The notes under the pieces were generated by a model that saw nothing but the letters and a program-made list of their open reading frames with translations, had not been told where the DNA came from and made no database searches. A stretch of DNA of 64,000 bases from NCBI RefSeq assembly GCF_900155965.1, contig NZ_FTMG01000003.1, positions 372,001 to 436,000 of the forward strand. The letters run 5' to 3'. The DNA is from Mucilaginibacter lappiensis. Lineage in GTDB: Bacteria > Bacteroidota > Bacteroidia > Sphingobacteriales > Sphingobacteriaceae. The position numbers and the translations under genes are program-made. Positions 7,967 through 17,161 of the stretch are shown piece by piece (positions within the stretch are counted from its first letter, which is position 1; each line of letters begins with the position of its first letter).

Positions 7967-10900
7967 TTAAAACTTCACATTAAGTCCGAATGAGTATCCG
8001 CGCTGGAAAGGGTATATTTTACCGGCACCAAATTGGCCTACCACTGAACCGGGCACATGGTTTAAGCCTTCGGGGTCAAATCCCTGCGGCAGGTGGTCTG
8101 ATTCCCAAAGATCTTCGCCGCTGAAGTAAATCCGCAGGCGGTCAACCCCTATCTTACGCAGGAACGACAGGTTAAAGGAATATCCTACGCTTAAATTTTT
8201 CAATCGTATATAGGCCGCACTGTACATATACCTGGTTTGAGGAACGGCTAGATCTTTCCAGGCTCCGGCATCTCCCGCCCTCCAGCCTTTCAGACTAGGA
8301 AAAAAGGCATTGGGATTTTCCGGTGTCCAGGTATTGCCCACTATATTTTTATATACATTTTCCCAGGGAGCAAAAAACATGCTCCAATAATATCCGGTTG
8401 TTTGAGGGTTAAAAGTGGCCTTCCCTATCCCCTGAAAAAAAATACTGAAATCAAAATTATTCCAGGCAAAATTTCCGCCGAAACCAAAATTATAACGAGG
8501 TGAAGTATTACCAATCACATGAGCGTCGCCAGGGTTACCCACTGTACCGTCGCCATAGTCAATTTTACCATCGCCATTCCTATCGGCATATTGTATTTCG
8601 CCTGCTTTGTTCCAGGCATAATATCCTTGTAGTTTGGATTGATCAGGCTTGCCTTTTGCGGCAGCGTCTGATTGAAATATGCCCATTGTGGTTAGTCCCC
8701 AGATATCACCTATTTGCTCGCCTTCATAATAATCGCCTCCAAACCAGTATTTATTAGGGTTATTGTAACGGGTAATGATTGTTTTGCTATCCCAAAGGTT
8801 TGCCCGTACACTATATTTAAAGGGTTTGCCGGCTAGCTGAAACTGATCATTATAAGAAAGATTTAACTCCCAACCACGTGTCCGAAGGTCAGCAGCGTTT
8901 TCTTTTGGTTGAATAGCCCCTAATACAGCCGGTAATTGAAAACCTTTGGTGATCATGTCTTTAGTATCTCGCTGATACCAGTCGAAAGTGGCATCTAACT
9001 TACCAAACAGCGTGATATCCACACCACCATCCCTGCTATATACCTTTTCCCAGGTAATATTTGGAGATACCAATGTGGCCGGATATACGATGGTCGGCTG
9101 TGTACCACCTAATATATTACTGATCTTCCCGGAAGGTAGTTTAGGTATAAAATCATAATTACCCAAACTCTGATCATTCCCCAAAGAACCATACGAAGCA
9201 CGAAGTTTAAAGTTTGTTACTACACTGCTTAGACTTTTAAAGAAAGGTTCTTCGGATACCCGCCAACCTGCCGAAGCTGATGGAAAAAATCCGTAATGAT
9301 TATTCAGTGGGAAACGGGAAGACCCATCGTACCGCGCATCTACCTCTACCAGGTATTTATTATTATAAGAGTAGTTTAAACGGGAAAATATACCCCTTAC
9401 AGCCCATTGATAACCATTACCTCCTACCGAAGGTGTGGTGCCGGTTGTTTGATCCAGATACCCTACGTTACTACTGATCAGATCATTATTTTGCGCTTCA
9501 AAGTAATTGTATTTGTTCAGCTCCTGGTTAAAGCCAATCATCCCTTTGAAATAATGTTTGCCAAAGGTTCGCTCATACTCCGAGTATATATTGATAGCCT
9601 GGTATGAATTATCATCGGCATGTGCAGAAGCCTCACTATGACCGGCATAGGATATTTGCTGATTAGGTCCCACTTCATAGGGGATGGCTACCCGATAACT
9701 CTGGTAATAATCATTAGTGGCACGAAAGGTATAATCTCCTTTTATTCTCCAGGTATTATTAAAGAATGAAGTACTGAACCCAACCGTATTTTGTGGCTGA
9801 TTGGTTACCGTATTTGCACGACCACCTTGTTGCAAAAACCCTATATCAACACCGGATGACGTCCAGGAGCCATCAGGATTTTTAGGTATACCTAAAGTTC
9901 CAATACGTCCAACCTCGTGGTATAAATCGCCAGAGGTATAATCAGAGGTCCATAGCGAAGGCTCATTGTAAACCGTACGATTATAGGATGTATTGGTATA
10001 AATATGCAGCCAGTCGGTTACTTTAAAATCCAGTTTCGCACGCATGTTGATCCTGTCGTACTTATCCGGATTATATCGAAACACCCCTGTTTGTGTATTA
10101 TAATCGGCCGAAAAATAATAAGTGATTCTGTCGCTTCCGCCACTCACACTCAGGTTGTGGTTTTGGCTGGCATTATCAGGCTTATATAACTCATCGAACC
10201 AATTGGTATTGCCTACATACATATAAGAAGTAGGATCTGCAGGATTAGGAATAGCAGCAGGCAAACTGGGGTTTTGCGACCGCTTTTTGGCATAGTCAAC
10301 AAAGGTTGTATTGTATAAATTTACGCCATAATAACCAGAATAGGCCTGGTTCTTATAATCAACCACCGTAGCCGGGTCTGTTACTACATCGGGTAAATTA
10401 GCAATCTTGTGTATCGCATAATTCATATTGTAGCTTACTTTTGGACTGCTACCTGTTTGCCCGGTTTTAGTAGTAATCAATATCACCCCAAAAGCCGCTC
10501 TTGAACCATAAACCGCCGCTGCAGCGGCATCTTTCAATATCGTAGCGCTTGCAATATCATCCGGATTGATATTATTAATGTCGGTGGTGATACCGTCAAC
10601 CAATATCAAAGGGCTGCCACCATTAATAGATGTAAAACCCCGGATATTAAAAGTAGCCCCTCTGCCAGGCTGCCCGTTATCAGAATTAATGTTCAACCCA
10701 GGCAGTTGCCCCTGCAAACCTCGGCCAACGGTAGAGAGCGGCCTATCTTCTAACACGCTTCCGCTTATGGTACCAACCGCACCAGTTAGATTTACTTTTT
10801 TCTGACTGCCATAACCAACCACCACAACGTCATTTAATTTGGATTGATCCTGTTCAAGAGTTACATTAATTTCTTTTTGTTCTTTAACAACAACCTCCTG

Positions 10901-11458
10901 CTTTTTAAAACCAACAAAGGAGAAAACGATAATCTCGCCGCGCTCTACTGGCAGCCTGTAAAGGCCATTGATATCCGTAATGGTACCTTTTTGGGCGCCT
11001 TTTACGGTAACATTTACACCAGGAACAGGAACACCTTTATCATCTGTTACCTTACCGGTTATATTTTGAAGCAGTGGTAACTGGTTTGATGATTTTGGTT
11101 TTTCATCGATAACTATCGTGTTATCCACAATGGTATAAACCAGCGGCTGATCTTTAAAAAGCATGTCCAGCGCCTGCTGAATGGTTGCGTTCTGAAGATT
11201 GATACTTACAGCAGGAACATTTTTTAACAGTTTACTCTCGTACCAAAATACGTAACCGCTTTGGTGCTTTATCTTAGTGATTACTTTTTCAATAGATACA
11301 TTTTTTTCTGATAAACTGATAGTTTGAGCATCTGTATTGGCCGATGCGCGCAGGCAAAAAAGGATTATTAAAAATATCGTGATTTTCATAATCAGGAAAG
11401 TTTTAATTAATTGTCTTCGATTAATACGCAGAAGACCGGGGAGCGTATAAAAATTCAT
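7967..11458 (-). CDS. SusC/RagA family TonB-dependent transporter with STN domain
   Basis: A 1163-residue outer-membrane transporter. After an N-terminal extension and signal peptide (about 24-45) come a secretin/TonB N-terminal (STN) domain (about 50-125), a carboxypeptidase-regulatory-like beta sandwich beginning ITGKVTDDKG (about 130-215), the TonB box/plug with DVVVVGYGSQKK and an ILKDAAAAAVYGSRAAFGVI motif near 310, then a 22-strand barrel ending in RGYSFGLNVKF. The STN domain is what talks to a FecR anti-sigma factor, matching the FecR/sigma pair just upstream. MKITIFLII at residue 24 is a possible alternative start. Confidence 0.95.
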   Translation of the reverse strand: MNFYTLPGLLRINRRQLIKTFLIMKITIFLIILFCLRASANTDAQTISLSEKNVSIEKVITKIKHQSGYVFWYESKLLKNVPAVSINLQNATIQQALDMLFKDQPLVYTIVDNTIVIDEKPKSSNQLPLLQNITGKVTDDKGVPVPGVNVTVKGAQKGTITDINGLYRLPVERGEIIVFSFVGFKKQEVVVKEQKEINVTLEQDQSKLNDVVVVGYGSQKKVNLTGAVGTISGSVLEDRPLSTVGRGLQGQLPGLNINSDNGQPGRGATFNIRGFTSINGGSPLILVDGITTDINNINPDDIASATILKDAAAAAVYGSRAAFGVILITTKTGQTGSSPKVSYNMNYAIHKIANLPDVVTDPATVVDYKNQAYSGYYGVNLYNTTFVDYAKKRSQNPSLPAAIPNPADPTSYMYVGNTNWFDELYKPDNASQNHNLSVSGGSDRITYYFSADYNTQTGVFRYNPDKYDRINMRAKLDFKVTDWLHIYTNTSYNRTVYNEPSLWTSDYTSGDLYHEVGRIGTLGIPKNPDGSWTSSGVDIGFLQQGGRANTVTNQPQNTVGFSTSFFNNTWRIKGDYTFRATNDYYQSYRVAIPYEVGPNQQISYAGHSEASAHADDNSYQAINIYSEYERTFGKHYFKGMIGFNQELNKYNYFEAQNNDLISSNVGYLDQTTGTTPSVGGNGYQWAVRGIFSRLNYSYNNKYLVEVDARYDGSSRFPLNNHYGFFPSASAGWRVSEEPFFKSLSSVVTNFKLRASYGSLGNDQSLGNYDFIPKLPSGKISNILGGTQPTIVYPATLVSPNITWEKVYSRDGGVDITLFGKLDATFDWYQRDTKDMITKGFQLPAVLGAIQPKENAADLRTRGWELNLSYNDQFQLAGKPFKYSVRANLWDSKTIITRYNNPNKYWFGGDYYEGEQIGDIWGLTTMGIFQSDAAAKGKPDQSKLQGYYAWNKAGEIQYADRNGDGKIDYGDGTVGNPGDAHVIGNTSPRYNFGFGGNFAWNNFDFSIFFQGIGKATFNPQTTGYYWSMFFAPWENVYKNIVGNTWTPENPNAFFPSLKGWRAGDAGAWKDLAVPQTRYMYSAAYIRLKNLSVGYSFNLSFLRKIGVDRLRIYFSGEDLWESDHLPQGFDPEGLNHVPGSVVGQFGAGKIYPFQRGYSFGLNVKF

Positions 11459-11639
11459 ACTTTTGTTGAGTTTGGGTTTAATGCAATAAGTCCGTTACAA
11501 GATTTTTTTTTCGCTTTGGCGAGAGGTTAACCCAACATTTGCCGGCAGTGTTCGTACCACTTCCGGCTTTTTTATGAGTTACCTGAAAAGGTTATTGTTG
11601 CTTCATGTCAATTAATTAATTAGGGAGTTAAAGATTTAG

Positions 11640-12770
11640 TTATTGCTTTACTATTAGTCGTTTTCCTTCAACAGAAAACTGGATATGGTTCAGGGCTAAT
11701 ATTTTCAACAGACCGGAAAGGTTTGATTTTCTGGAGATAGACCCAGTAAACAGCCGACTGGAAATCTGTCCCTGGTACTCCACATCAACATCATACCATC
11801 TGGAAACCTTCCGCATAATACTTTTAATATCAGCATCATTAAAAGAAGTAATTCCATTTTTCCAGGCCACCGCATCATCTACATCAGCTGGCATAATTTT
11901 TATATCCTGATTAACAAGAGCCTGCTCTCCGGGCTTTAATATTTTACTTACATTGTTTTTGGTAATTTTTACAGAGCCTTCCAGTAAAGTGGTAATAACG
12001 CTGCTTTCTTCCGGATAGGCCATAATATTGAAATGCGTACCTAAAACCGTTATAGTTTGCCCGGCACTAATAACATTAAATGGCTTATGGGCATCTTTGG
12101 CTACTTCAAAATAAACTTCGCCGGTCGTTTCCACGTTACGCACCTTGCCGCTAAAAGTCACCGGAAAACGAATAGACGAAGCGGCATTAAGCCATGCATG
12201 CGTACCATCGGGAAGGATTACCTGATATTGACCACCACGGGGTGTAGTAATAGTATTGAATTCATTTGCTACTGCATCATTATCCGATTTATCAACCTGA
12301 TAGGCAACAAGACTGTTATCCGTTTTATGAACCGTGGTGGCTCCTTGTTGAGCCAGATCGCCATTTTTAGCGCCTTCCAAAGTAATCTGACGGCCATTAC
12401 CTAATGTAAGTACCGCTTTATTACCACCCGGAGCAATATCTTTTTTAACAGATGCTACTGTTTCGGGTTTCGCCGCCCCGAAATACAAATAGGCACTAAT
12501 GCCAAAAGCAATCAAAACAACTGCGGCAGCAGCATAACGAGTAAAATAATTGATTCGTTTAACAGGGGTAATGGATGGGATATGATGTATTTCCCTGCGT
12601 ATGTTTTGCAACATCAATTGTCGTAACGCCTGTTCTTGTTCGGGAGTTAATGTGGATTGATTGTTTTTATCCAGTCTTTTATAATATTCTTCCAGGAGGC
12701 TCTGTTCTTCCCGGGTAGCTTTTCCGGCAAGATATTTATCAATAAGTTCAAAAAAAGAATGTTGTTCCAT
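11640..12770 (-). CDS. FecR family anti-sigma factor
   Basis: A 376-residue inner-membrane protein with a cytoplasmic N-terminal sigma-binding part (about 1-75), one transmembrane helix (YAAAAVVLIAFGISAYLYF, about 77-97), a periplasmic FecR domain (about 165-265, with TPRGGQYQVILPDGTHAWLN and TGEVYFEVAKD) and a C-terminal DUF4974 domain (about 300-375). In this family the protein receives the substrate signal from the STN domain of the SusC transporter and releases the ECF sigma factor encoded 78 bp upstream. Confidence 0.93.
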   Translation of the reverse strand: MEQHSFFELIDKYLAGKATREEQSLLEEYYKRLDKNNQSTLTPEQEQALRQLMLQNIRREIHHIPSITPVKRINYFTRYAAAAVVLIAFGISAYLYFGAAKPETVASVKKDIAPGGNKAVLTLGNGRQITLEGAKNGDLAQQGATTVHKTDNSLVAYQVDKSDNDAVANEFNTITTPRGGQYQVILPDGTHAWLNAASSIRFPVTFSGKVRNVETTGEVYFEVAKDAHKPFNVISAGQTITVLGTHFNIMAYPEESSVITTLLEGSVKITKNNVSKILKPGEQALVNQDIKIMPADVDDAVAWKNGITSFNDADIKSIMRKVSRWYDVDVEYQGQISSRLFTGSISRKSNLSGLLKILALNHIQFSVEGKRLIVKQ

Positions 12771-12848
12771 GCTGCTTTAATACTAAGTACCAAAAGCAGC
12801 GGTATACCCTACGCTAAAAGAGTTTTTTTTGTAAAAAAGTTAAATCAA

Positions 12849-13421
12849 TTAAAAAGTGAGCATAATTACGGCTACACAGGTACCTACACTTAAGCCGTTT
12901 CGAATATGATTCAAGGATTTGGATAGCCGTTTTTCGACGGTCTTTTCGGAGATGCTTAATTGAAAAGCGATTTGTTTGTAAGTCAGATTTTCTTCCCGGC
13001 TTAAATGGTAAGCTTCCCGGCAATCCTGTGGCAGTGTATTTATCAGCTTATTGAGCAATTCTTGCTGCTCCTTGTATAACAAAGGGTGGTCATGAATGAT
13101 CTCTACAGTAACTTGCGCCAGGCGCTCATAAAACGCGTCATTTACTTTCTGCTCCCTGATCACTTTAAAAACTGCAAAACGTACCGCCTGGTGCAGATAA
13201 GCCTTTAAATTTTGGATGTCCAATTCGGACCGGCGCTGCCAGATGCTTATAAAAACCGTTTGAATGGTATCTTTCGCCAATTCGGTATCCCCGAGTATGT
13301 TATTCGCGGTGGTATACAATAAACTCCAGTATCTCAGGTAAATTTCTGTAAAAGCCGCCTCATGGTCTTGCTTTAATAAAGCTACCAGTTCCAGATCCGT
13401 AAGCGTATGTACTGCTGCCAT
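12849..13421 (-). CDS. ECF-type RNA polymerase sigma factor
   Basis: A 190-residue sigma-70 family protein. Region 2 spans about 20-90 (FTEIYLRYWSLLYTTANNIL...DTIQTVFISIWQRR) and region 4 about 125-175 (LPQDCREAYHLSREENLTYKQIAFQLSISEKTVEKRLSKSL). The protein ends in a short hydrophobic tail, which is common in Bacteroidota ECF factors paired with FecR. It starts the regulatory module and should drive the susCD genes below it. No matching promoter could be recognised. Confidence 0.93.
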   Translation of the reverse strand: MAAVHTLTDLELVALLKQDHEAAFTEIYLRYWSLLYTTANNILGDTELAKDTIQTVFISIWQRRSELDIQNLKAYLHQAVRFAVFKVIREQKVNDAFYERLAQVTVEIIHDHPLLYKEQQELLNKLINTLPQDCREAYHLSREENLTYKQIAFQLSISEKTVEKRLSKSLNHIRNGLSVGTCVAVIMLTF

Positions 13422-13616
13422 CCAAGCACAAAATACGGATTAAAATATTACCTTACTGTTAAGCGAGTAATACATCGAAGATTTATTTTATGATGTACTT
13501 TCCGGCCAAGAAAAAACAATACCTAAGCCATTCAGGATTTCCTCAAACAGATAACTCCCTCATGACCAAGGCGTGGCATCAAAAAGATTGAAGAATCTTC
13601 AAATCAGTAAAGCGTG

Positions 13617-14534
13617 TTAACGATGTAATGATCTTTTACGCAAATAATTTAAAAGCTCTTTGGGCCGGTCTGTTTGTATAATGGTTGCTCCATGTGCAAT
13701 CAGCCAGTCCCAGCTGTCTTTTGTATTTCCGTCATCTACGGCTGTATCATCATCATGCCCGGCATTGAGGCTTGCCCACAGGGAGTTGATCCATATTTTT
13801 GATCCGTGCTGATTGATAAAATGATTATCAGATAAAACAGCAGAAGTGTCCGTTTTAAAATTAAGTTCAAATGCCACCGGCTTCATATTTTGCTGGTAAT
13901 CCTTGATAATTTGTTTGGCATCAGGTTTATCCAGATCAACTACCGCCATAAAAGTAATGCTATCCAAAATTTCGGGGTATTTACTTTTTACTGCATCATA
14001 AACCGCATCTGTTTTAAAAATAGCCTGCCTAAGGGTTCCGGTATTTTTTAATACCTGGTAGGCTTCATTATAATAAGGGTAGCTCTTATCCAGATTAATG
14101 AGCACTTTGCCTTTTACCAATAACATGACTTCTTCCAATGTGGGTATGGTATGGTTGGTAACCCGGCCCAGGCCATTGCGCAAATGAAATTGCTTGAGTT
14201 CGTTCAGCGTAAAATCACTGGGTTTACCTTTTCCGTTGGTGGTTCTGTCAATGGTTTGGTCGTGCATAATCACGATAACGCCATCCTTGGTTTTGTTCAA
14301 ATCGAGTTCGATAACATCCACCCCCAAAGCGATAGCATTTTTAAAACCCTGTAAGGAGTTTTCCGGCGCGTTGCGCCAGTCGCCCCGGTGAGCGGTAACC
14401 ATGACGTGTTTATCTGATGGATTGTGCAACTGATTAACCAGACTGTCAATTCTAGTCGTTTTTTGCGCACTCACCGTTTGTGTAGCCAGGGTTGCAAATA
14501 AAGCAATAGTAAAACCTCTTCCAGAACTTATCAT
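13617..14534 (-). CDS. Secreted glycerophosphodiester phosphodiesterase (GDPD family)
   Basis: A 305-residue enzyme with a cleavable signal ending near ...TQTVSAQ (residue 24). The GDPD signature is complete: VTAHRGDWRNAPENSLQGF near 48 with catalytic His and Arg, VDVIELDLNKTKDG near 74 with the metal ligands Glu and Asp, and IMHDQTIDRTT near 90 with the second catalytic His. These enzymes hydrolyse glycerophosphodiesters to glycerol-3-phosphate plus an alcohol. It lies 195 bp upstream of the sigma factor on the same strand, so it may belong to the same phosphate-ester locus. The start is inferred from the signal peptide. Confidence 0.92.
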   Translation of the reverse strand: MISSGRGFTIALFATLATQTVSAQKTTRIDSLVNQLHNPSDKHVMVTAHRGDWRNAPENSLQGFKNAIALGVDVIELDLNKTKDGVIVIMHDQTIDRTTNGKGKPSDFTLNELKQFHLRNGLGRVTNHTIPTLEEVMLLVKGKVLINLDKSYPYYNEAYQVLKNTGTLRQAIFKTDAVYDAVKSKYPEILDSITFMAVVDLDKPDAKQIIKDYQQNMKPVAFELNFKTDTSAVLSDNHFINQHGSKIWINSLWASLNAGHDDDTAVDDGNTKDSWDWLIAHGATIIQTDRPKELLNYLRKRSLHR

Positions 14535-14654
14535 ATATCATTTCAATTAACCGCTGCGTCTTCTGAAAATGTTGGCAGCGGCCGTAAAACTGCGATTCAA
14601 TTATTACAGTAATATTAATTTAATAAAAATAAAAAAGGCCCAAGCAATTTACAG

Positions 14655-14742
14655 TCCCCTCAGGGTCTCTCATAGAGGACCCTGAGGTATAAAATTGGGG
14701 CAGAAGCAACCCAAGGGCCCCTTTCAGGAGACCCTGAGGGGA
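14655..14742. repeat. Palindromic repeat, first copy (beside the 14821 gene)
   Basis: TCCCCTCAGGGTCTC (14655-14669) and GAGACCCTGAGGGGA (14728-14742) are perfect 15-bp inverted repeats; a third degenerate arm (AGGACCCTGAGG) sits at 14676-14687. The right half shares CCTTTCAGGAGACCCTGAGGGG with the copy at 15997-16030, so this is a family and not a simple terminator. Confidence 0.7.
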
Positions 14743-14820
14743 CGTAAATTTATCATAAATTAAAGACATACATGGACACTGAGTCGAAAAAAGGCTTCTA
14801 AAAGCGCTTAAATGAGCATA

Positions 14821-15771
14821 CTAAAACTGCCATCGGAACGTGTTGTAGATTTTTAAAGGAAACTCTTTATCCCAGTCCACTTTAAGGTTCTTTTCGGGAA
14901 AATCATCATTTACCTGATATATCCAAGATCTTAGTAATTTGTTATTCTTGGTTTCGATTATTCTGACGGATTGAAAGAATGCACCATTGACATAATCAAA
15001 ATAACACTCTTCTTCATAAACTTTGTCTTTAAAAGTTAACATAACGATATATCGATGCGAGCAAGGGTAGCTCGGTGCTAGGGGAAGAGGATCAATCGTG
15101 CCTTTTTCACCAGGGCGTAATACTGTAGCGCCGATAGGCAAGAGGCTGCGCTTCCAACAATCTTGATCTATGGCATTATACAACTTTTTATCACGCAATA
15201 ATATCCGACTCTGCTTACAAGCTATTAGGCTATCATAATTTGCTATATAACCTTCTACATTGAAAGCTGGCTTAGAATTAAGGTTTATCAACCCTCCGAT
15301 GATTTTTTTAGGAGAAAAAACAATAAATCGAAAAATTGGCACACTATCGGTTCCGCCTATTAGATCACTCAACTTAGTTGCTGATAATGCTAGTTGGTCT
15401 GAAGACTCTCTTTGCTTCTTTATTATCAAATTGCTTTGACTTTTGAAACCAATTACGTTTTCGCTACGGGAACTATCCAGTTTTCGTTTCAAGGTGTCAA
15501 TTCTACCGTGGGCACTTCTTAAGCTATCATTTAATGCGAGAGTAGCTTTTTTACTTTCAAACCCCGAAAAAAGAACGCCTATAATTGATATTAAAGTCAT
15601 AAAAACTATTACAAGTCGACTTCGTTTAGCATTCTTTTTAATATATAATCTCTTTGCCTTAAAACCCGCAGCTAGGGCAAGCGTACTTAATATGCCAGCT
15701 AACAGCAATGCTATAATTTGAAAAAAGCCGCTAACGCTTATTTGAATGTTTTCCTTAAGCCAGTTAAACAT
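14821..15771 (-). CDS. Hypothetical membrane protein, two TM helices, coiled coil and soluble C-terminal domain
   Basis: A 316-residue protein that I do not recognise. Two transmembrane helices lie near residues 14-36 (FFQIIALLLAGILSTLALA) and 53-70 (LVIVFMTLISIIGVLFSGF). A predicted coiled coil (about 78-135, LNDSLRSAHGRIDTLKRKLD) and a beta-rich soluble domain of about 170 residues follow, rich in lysine and aromatics. The gene is flanked by copies of the same palindromic repeat (14655-14742 and 15997-16030) and lies just downstream of a tRNA-Gln, so it may be accessory. No catalytic motif is visible, and no partner gene is adjacent. Confidence 0.75.
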   Translation of the reverse strand: MFNWLKENIQISVSGFFQIIALLLAGILSTLALAAGFKAKRLYIKKNAKRSRLVIVFMTLISIIGVLFSGFESKKATLALNDSLRSAHGRIDTLKRKLDSSRSENVIGFKSQSNLIIKKQRESSDQLALSATKLSDLIGGTDSVPIFRFIVFSPKKIIGGLINLNSKPAFNVEGYIANYDSLIACKQSRILLRDKKLYNAIDQDCWKRSLLPIGATVLRPGEKGTIDPLPLAPSYPCSHRYIVMLTFKDKVYEEECYFDYVNGAFFQSVRIIETKNNKLLRSWIYQVNDDFPEKNLKVDWDKEFPLKIYNTFRWQF

Positions 15772-15996
15772 GGTGATTTAGTTTAATTACTCAAATCTAC
15801 ACCTTTTTCTATCCTATAACAGCGCACGGCATGCCCCTATTTTAGCACGTTAAAGTTGAAAGACGCTCTTAAAGTTGTACGGTGTAATCGGGCATTTTGT
15901 CCCTGAAAGTGTTGTCATTGATATTGTTGGAATTTTGTTAGAATGAAAGGACACATTCTATTAAATGCAGAAATTTCAAAAAGCACCATTTGTAAT

Positions 15997-16030
15997 CCCC
16001 TCAGGGTCCCTTTCAGGAGACCCTGAGGGG
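15997..16030. repeat. Palindromic repeat, second copy
   Basis: CCCCTCAGGGTC (15997-16008) and GACCCTGAGGGG (16019-16030) form a perfect 12-bp stem around a 10-nt loop. The loop and right arm are identical to the right half of the copy at 14655-14742. It falls between the 14821 gene and the tRNA terminator. Confidence 0.7.
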
Positions 16031-16039
16031 GCCTAAAAC

Positions 16040-16070
16040 AAAAGGTCTTAGCAAATTGCTAAGACCTTTT
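16040..16070 (-). terminator. Terminator downstream of tRNA-Gln
   Basis: A 13-bp stem (AAAAGGTCTTAGC with its complement) and 5-nt loop begin 2 bp past the tRNA 3' end on the minus strand and are followed by a T-rich run. Confidence 0.8.
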
Positions 16071-16071
16071 G

Positions 16072-16142
16072 TTTTCCCGCATGGGCTCGAACCACGATCG
16101 TCTGAACCAGAATCAGAAGTGTTACCATTACACCACAGGAAA
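16072..16142 (-). tRNA. tRNA-Gln (anticodon CTG)
   Basis: Read on the minus strand, the 71-nt gene folds as a full cloverleaf: acceptor TTTCCTG with CGGGAAA, a 3-bp D stem GTG/CAC, anticodon stem TCTGA/TCAGA with loop TTCTGGT (anticodon CTG at loop positions 3-5), a 4-nt variable loop and T arm CGTGG-TTCGAGC-CCATG, then discriminator A. CCA is not encoded. The CTG anticodon reads glutamine codon CAG. A -7 box lies 8 bp upstream and a terminator directly downstream. Confidence 0.92.
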
Positions 16143-16149
16143 ATATAGG

Positions 16150-16157
16150 CAAATATA
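16150..16157 (-). promoter_or_regulatory. -7 promoter box of tRNA-Gln
   Basis: The minus strand reads TATATTTG, an exact match to the Bacteroidota TAnnTTTG box, 8 bp before the mature tRNA 5' end. No clear -33 TTTG was found. Confidence 0.55.
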
Positions 16158-16225
16158 ATACATACCGCTCCATTAACCAACAGGTACTTGTCAGCCTTGC
16201 GTTATATCTGTTATTGCCAGTTAGT

Positions 16226-17008
16226 TTATTTACCGATAGCTAATTGCAACAACCAATGTACCAGATCATTAGCTGCCTTGTCGTTTTCAAAGCCAGCTGG
16301 TAGCCTGCCATTTACGTATTCGTTATACAACCAGGGGTCGCCTACGGCAACCACTGTACCTTTACCATATTTAGCGCTGGCTATAATGGTAGCGCCATTG
16401 CTGTTTTTCAAAACAGACGTTGCCGGTCCTGTAAGACCGATGGAACATACATCCTTCATAAATATTTTATTGGACGTGGCAAATACCGGGTTGCCGGTGG
16501 TTTTTACAGCTCCATCTTCAAAATGATTATCATCAATCACATGATTTTGCAGATCGTCATTAAAGTGCATACCAAATTTGGCCGCCAGCGTGTTAAAATG
16601 AGGCAACTCTACATTAGCGCTGTCATTAGCCATCATTAAAAGTACACCACCTTTTTTTACCCATTTGGTAATTTCCTCCACATCCTTTGGCTGAATGTAG
16701 TTGGGATTAGGGTTTTCTTTTTTTGTATCCGGATCAACTATGATATAGATAGCCGTGTTTTTGAGATTATCCGCAGTAGGTGCCTGATCGAGCGAATCCA
16801 ACTGTGCCCCGGCAGTTGTAAAAGAAGCGCCGAATGTAGAAAAGCCTGAATTTTGTTTCTCTCCCCACAAATAATGGAAACGCTCCTGCTGCCCGGCCTT
16901 ATTTTTATGTACTTCGTGGTTAAAATAATAATCGAGCGTAACGGTTTGTGCGCTGGCTGCTAAGCCGGCACTCATCAACAAGGCTACTATAGTTAATTTC
17001 AGTTTCAT
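16226..17008 (-). CDS. Secreted DUF4350-domain protein (uronate/pectin locus type)
   Basis: A 260-residue protein with a cleavable signal; the ATG at 17006-17008 is chosen because an in-frame codon further upstream would put a polar stretch ahead of the signal. The mature part resembles DUF4350: YIIVDPDTKKENPNPNYI near 95, VEEITKWVKKGGVLLMMANDS near 115 and YGKGTVVAVGDPWLYNEYV near 215, as in glutamine-amidotransferase-like folds without the catalytic Cys. In Bacteroidota this domain often accompanies or is fused to GH105 unsaturated uronyl hydrolases. It lies 153 bp after the SDR gene on the same strand, with kduI just upstream of that. Confidence 0.75.
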   Translation of the reverse strand: MKLKLTIVALLMSAGLAASAQTVTLDYYFNHEVHKNKAGQQERFHYLWGEKQNSGFSTFGASFTTAGAQLDSLDQAPTADNLKNTAIYIIVDPDTKKENPNPNYIQPKDVEEITKWVKKGGVLLMMANDSANVELPHFNTLAAKFGMHFNDDLQNHVIDDNHFEDGAVKTTGNPVFATSNKIFMKDVCSIGLTGPATSVLKNSNGATIIASAKYGKGTVVAVGDPWLYNEYVNGRLPAGFENDKAANDLVHWLLQLAIGK

Positions 17009-17059
17009 AAAAATGTATTTATAATTTATTGAACACTTGTTAATATTGAACACCGAACA

Positions 17060-17101
17060 TCCAATAATGAATTTCGAACAGTAAAATCAATCATTATTGG
17101 A
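17060..17101. repeat. Spacer inverted repeat (TCCAATAATGA type)
   Basis: TCCAATAATGA (17060-17070) and TCATTATTGGA (17091-17101) are perfect inverted repeats in the spacer between the SDR and DUF4350 genes. Both lie inside longer stretches repeating the words GAACAT and TTCGA. See the finding on word-built palindromes. Confidence 0.6.
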
Positions 17102-17161
17102 CATTCAGCATTCGATGTTCGATATTATCTGTTTACCAACAGGCGAGCTTATTCTTTGTTC

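Noticed and set aside
11541..11567. Terminator between fecR and susC
   Set aside because: The GCCGG hairpin has its T-run on the wrong side for the minus-strand transcript and one mismatch, so it was not listed.
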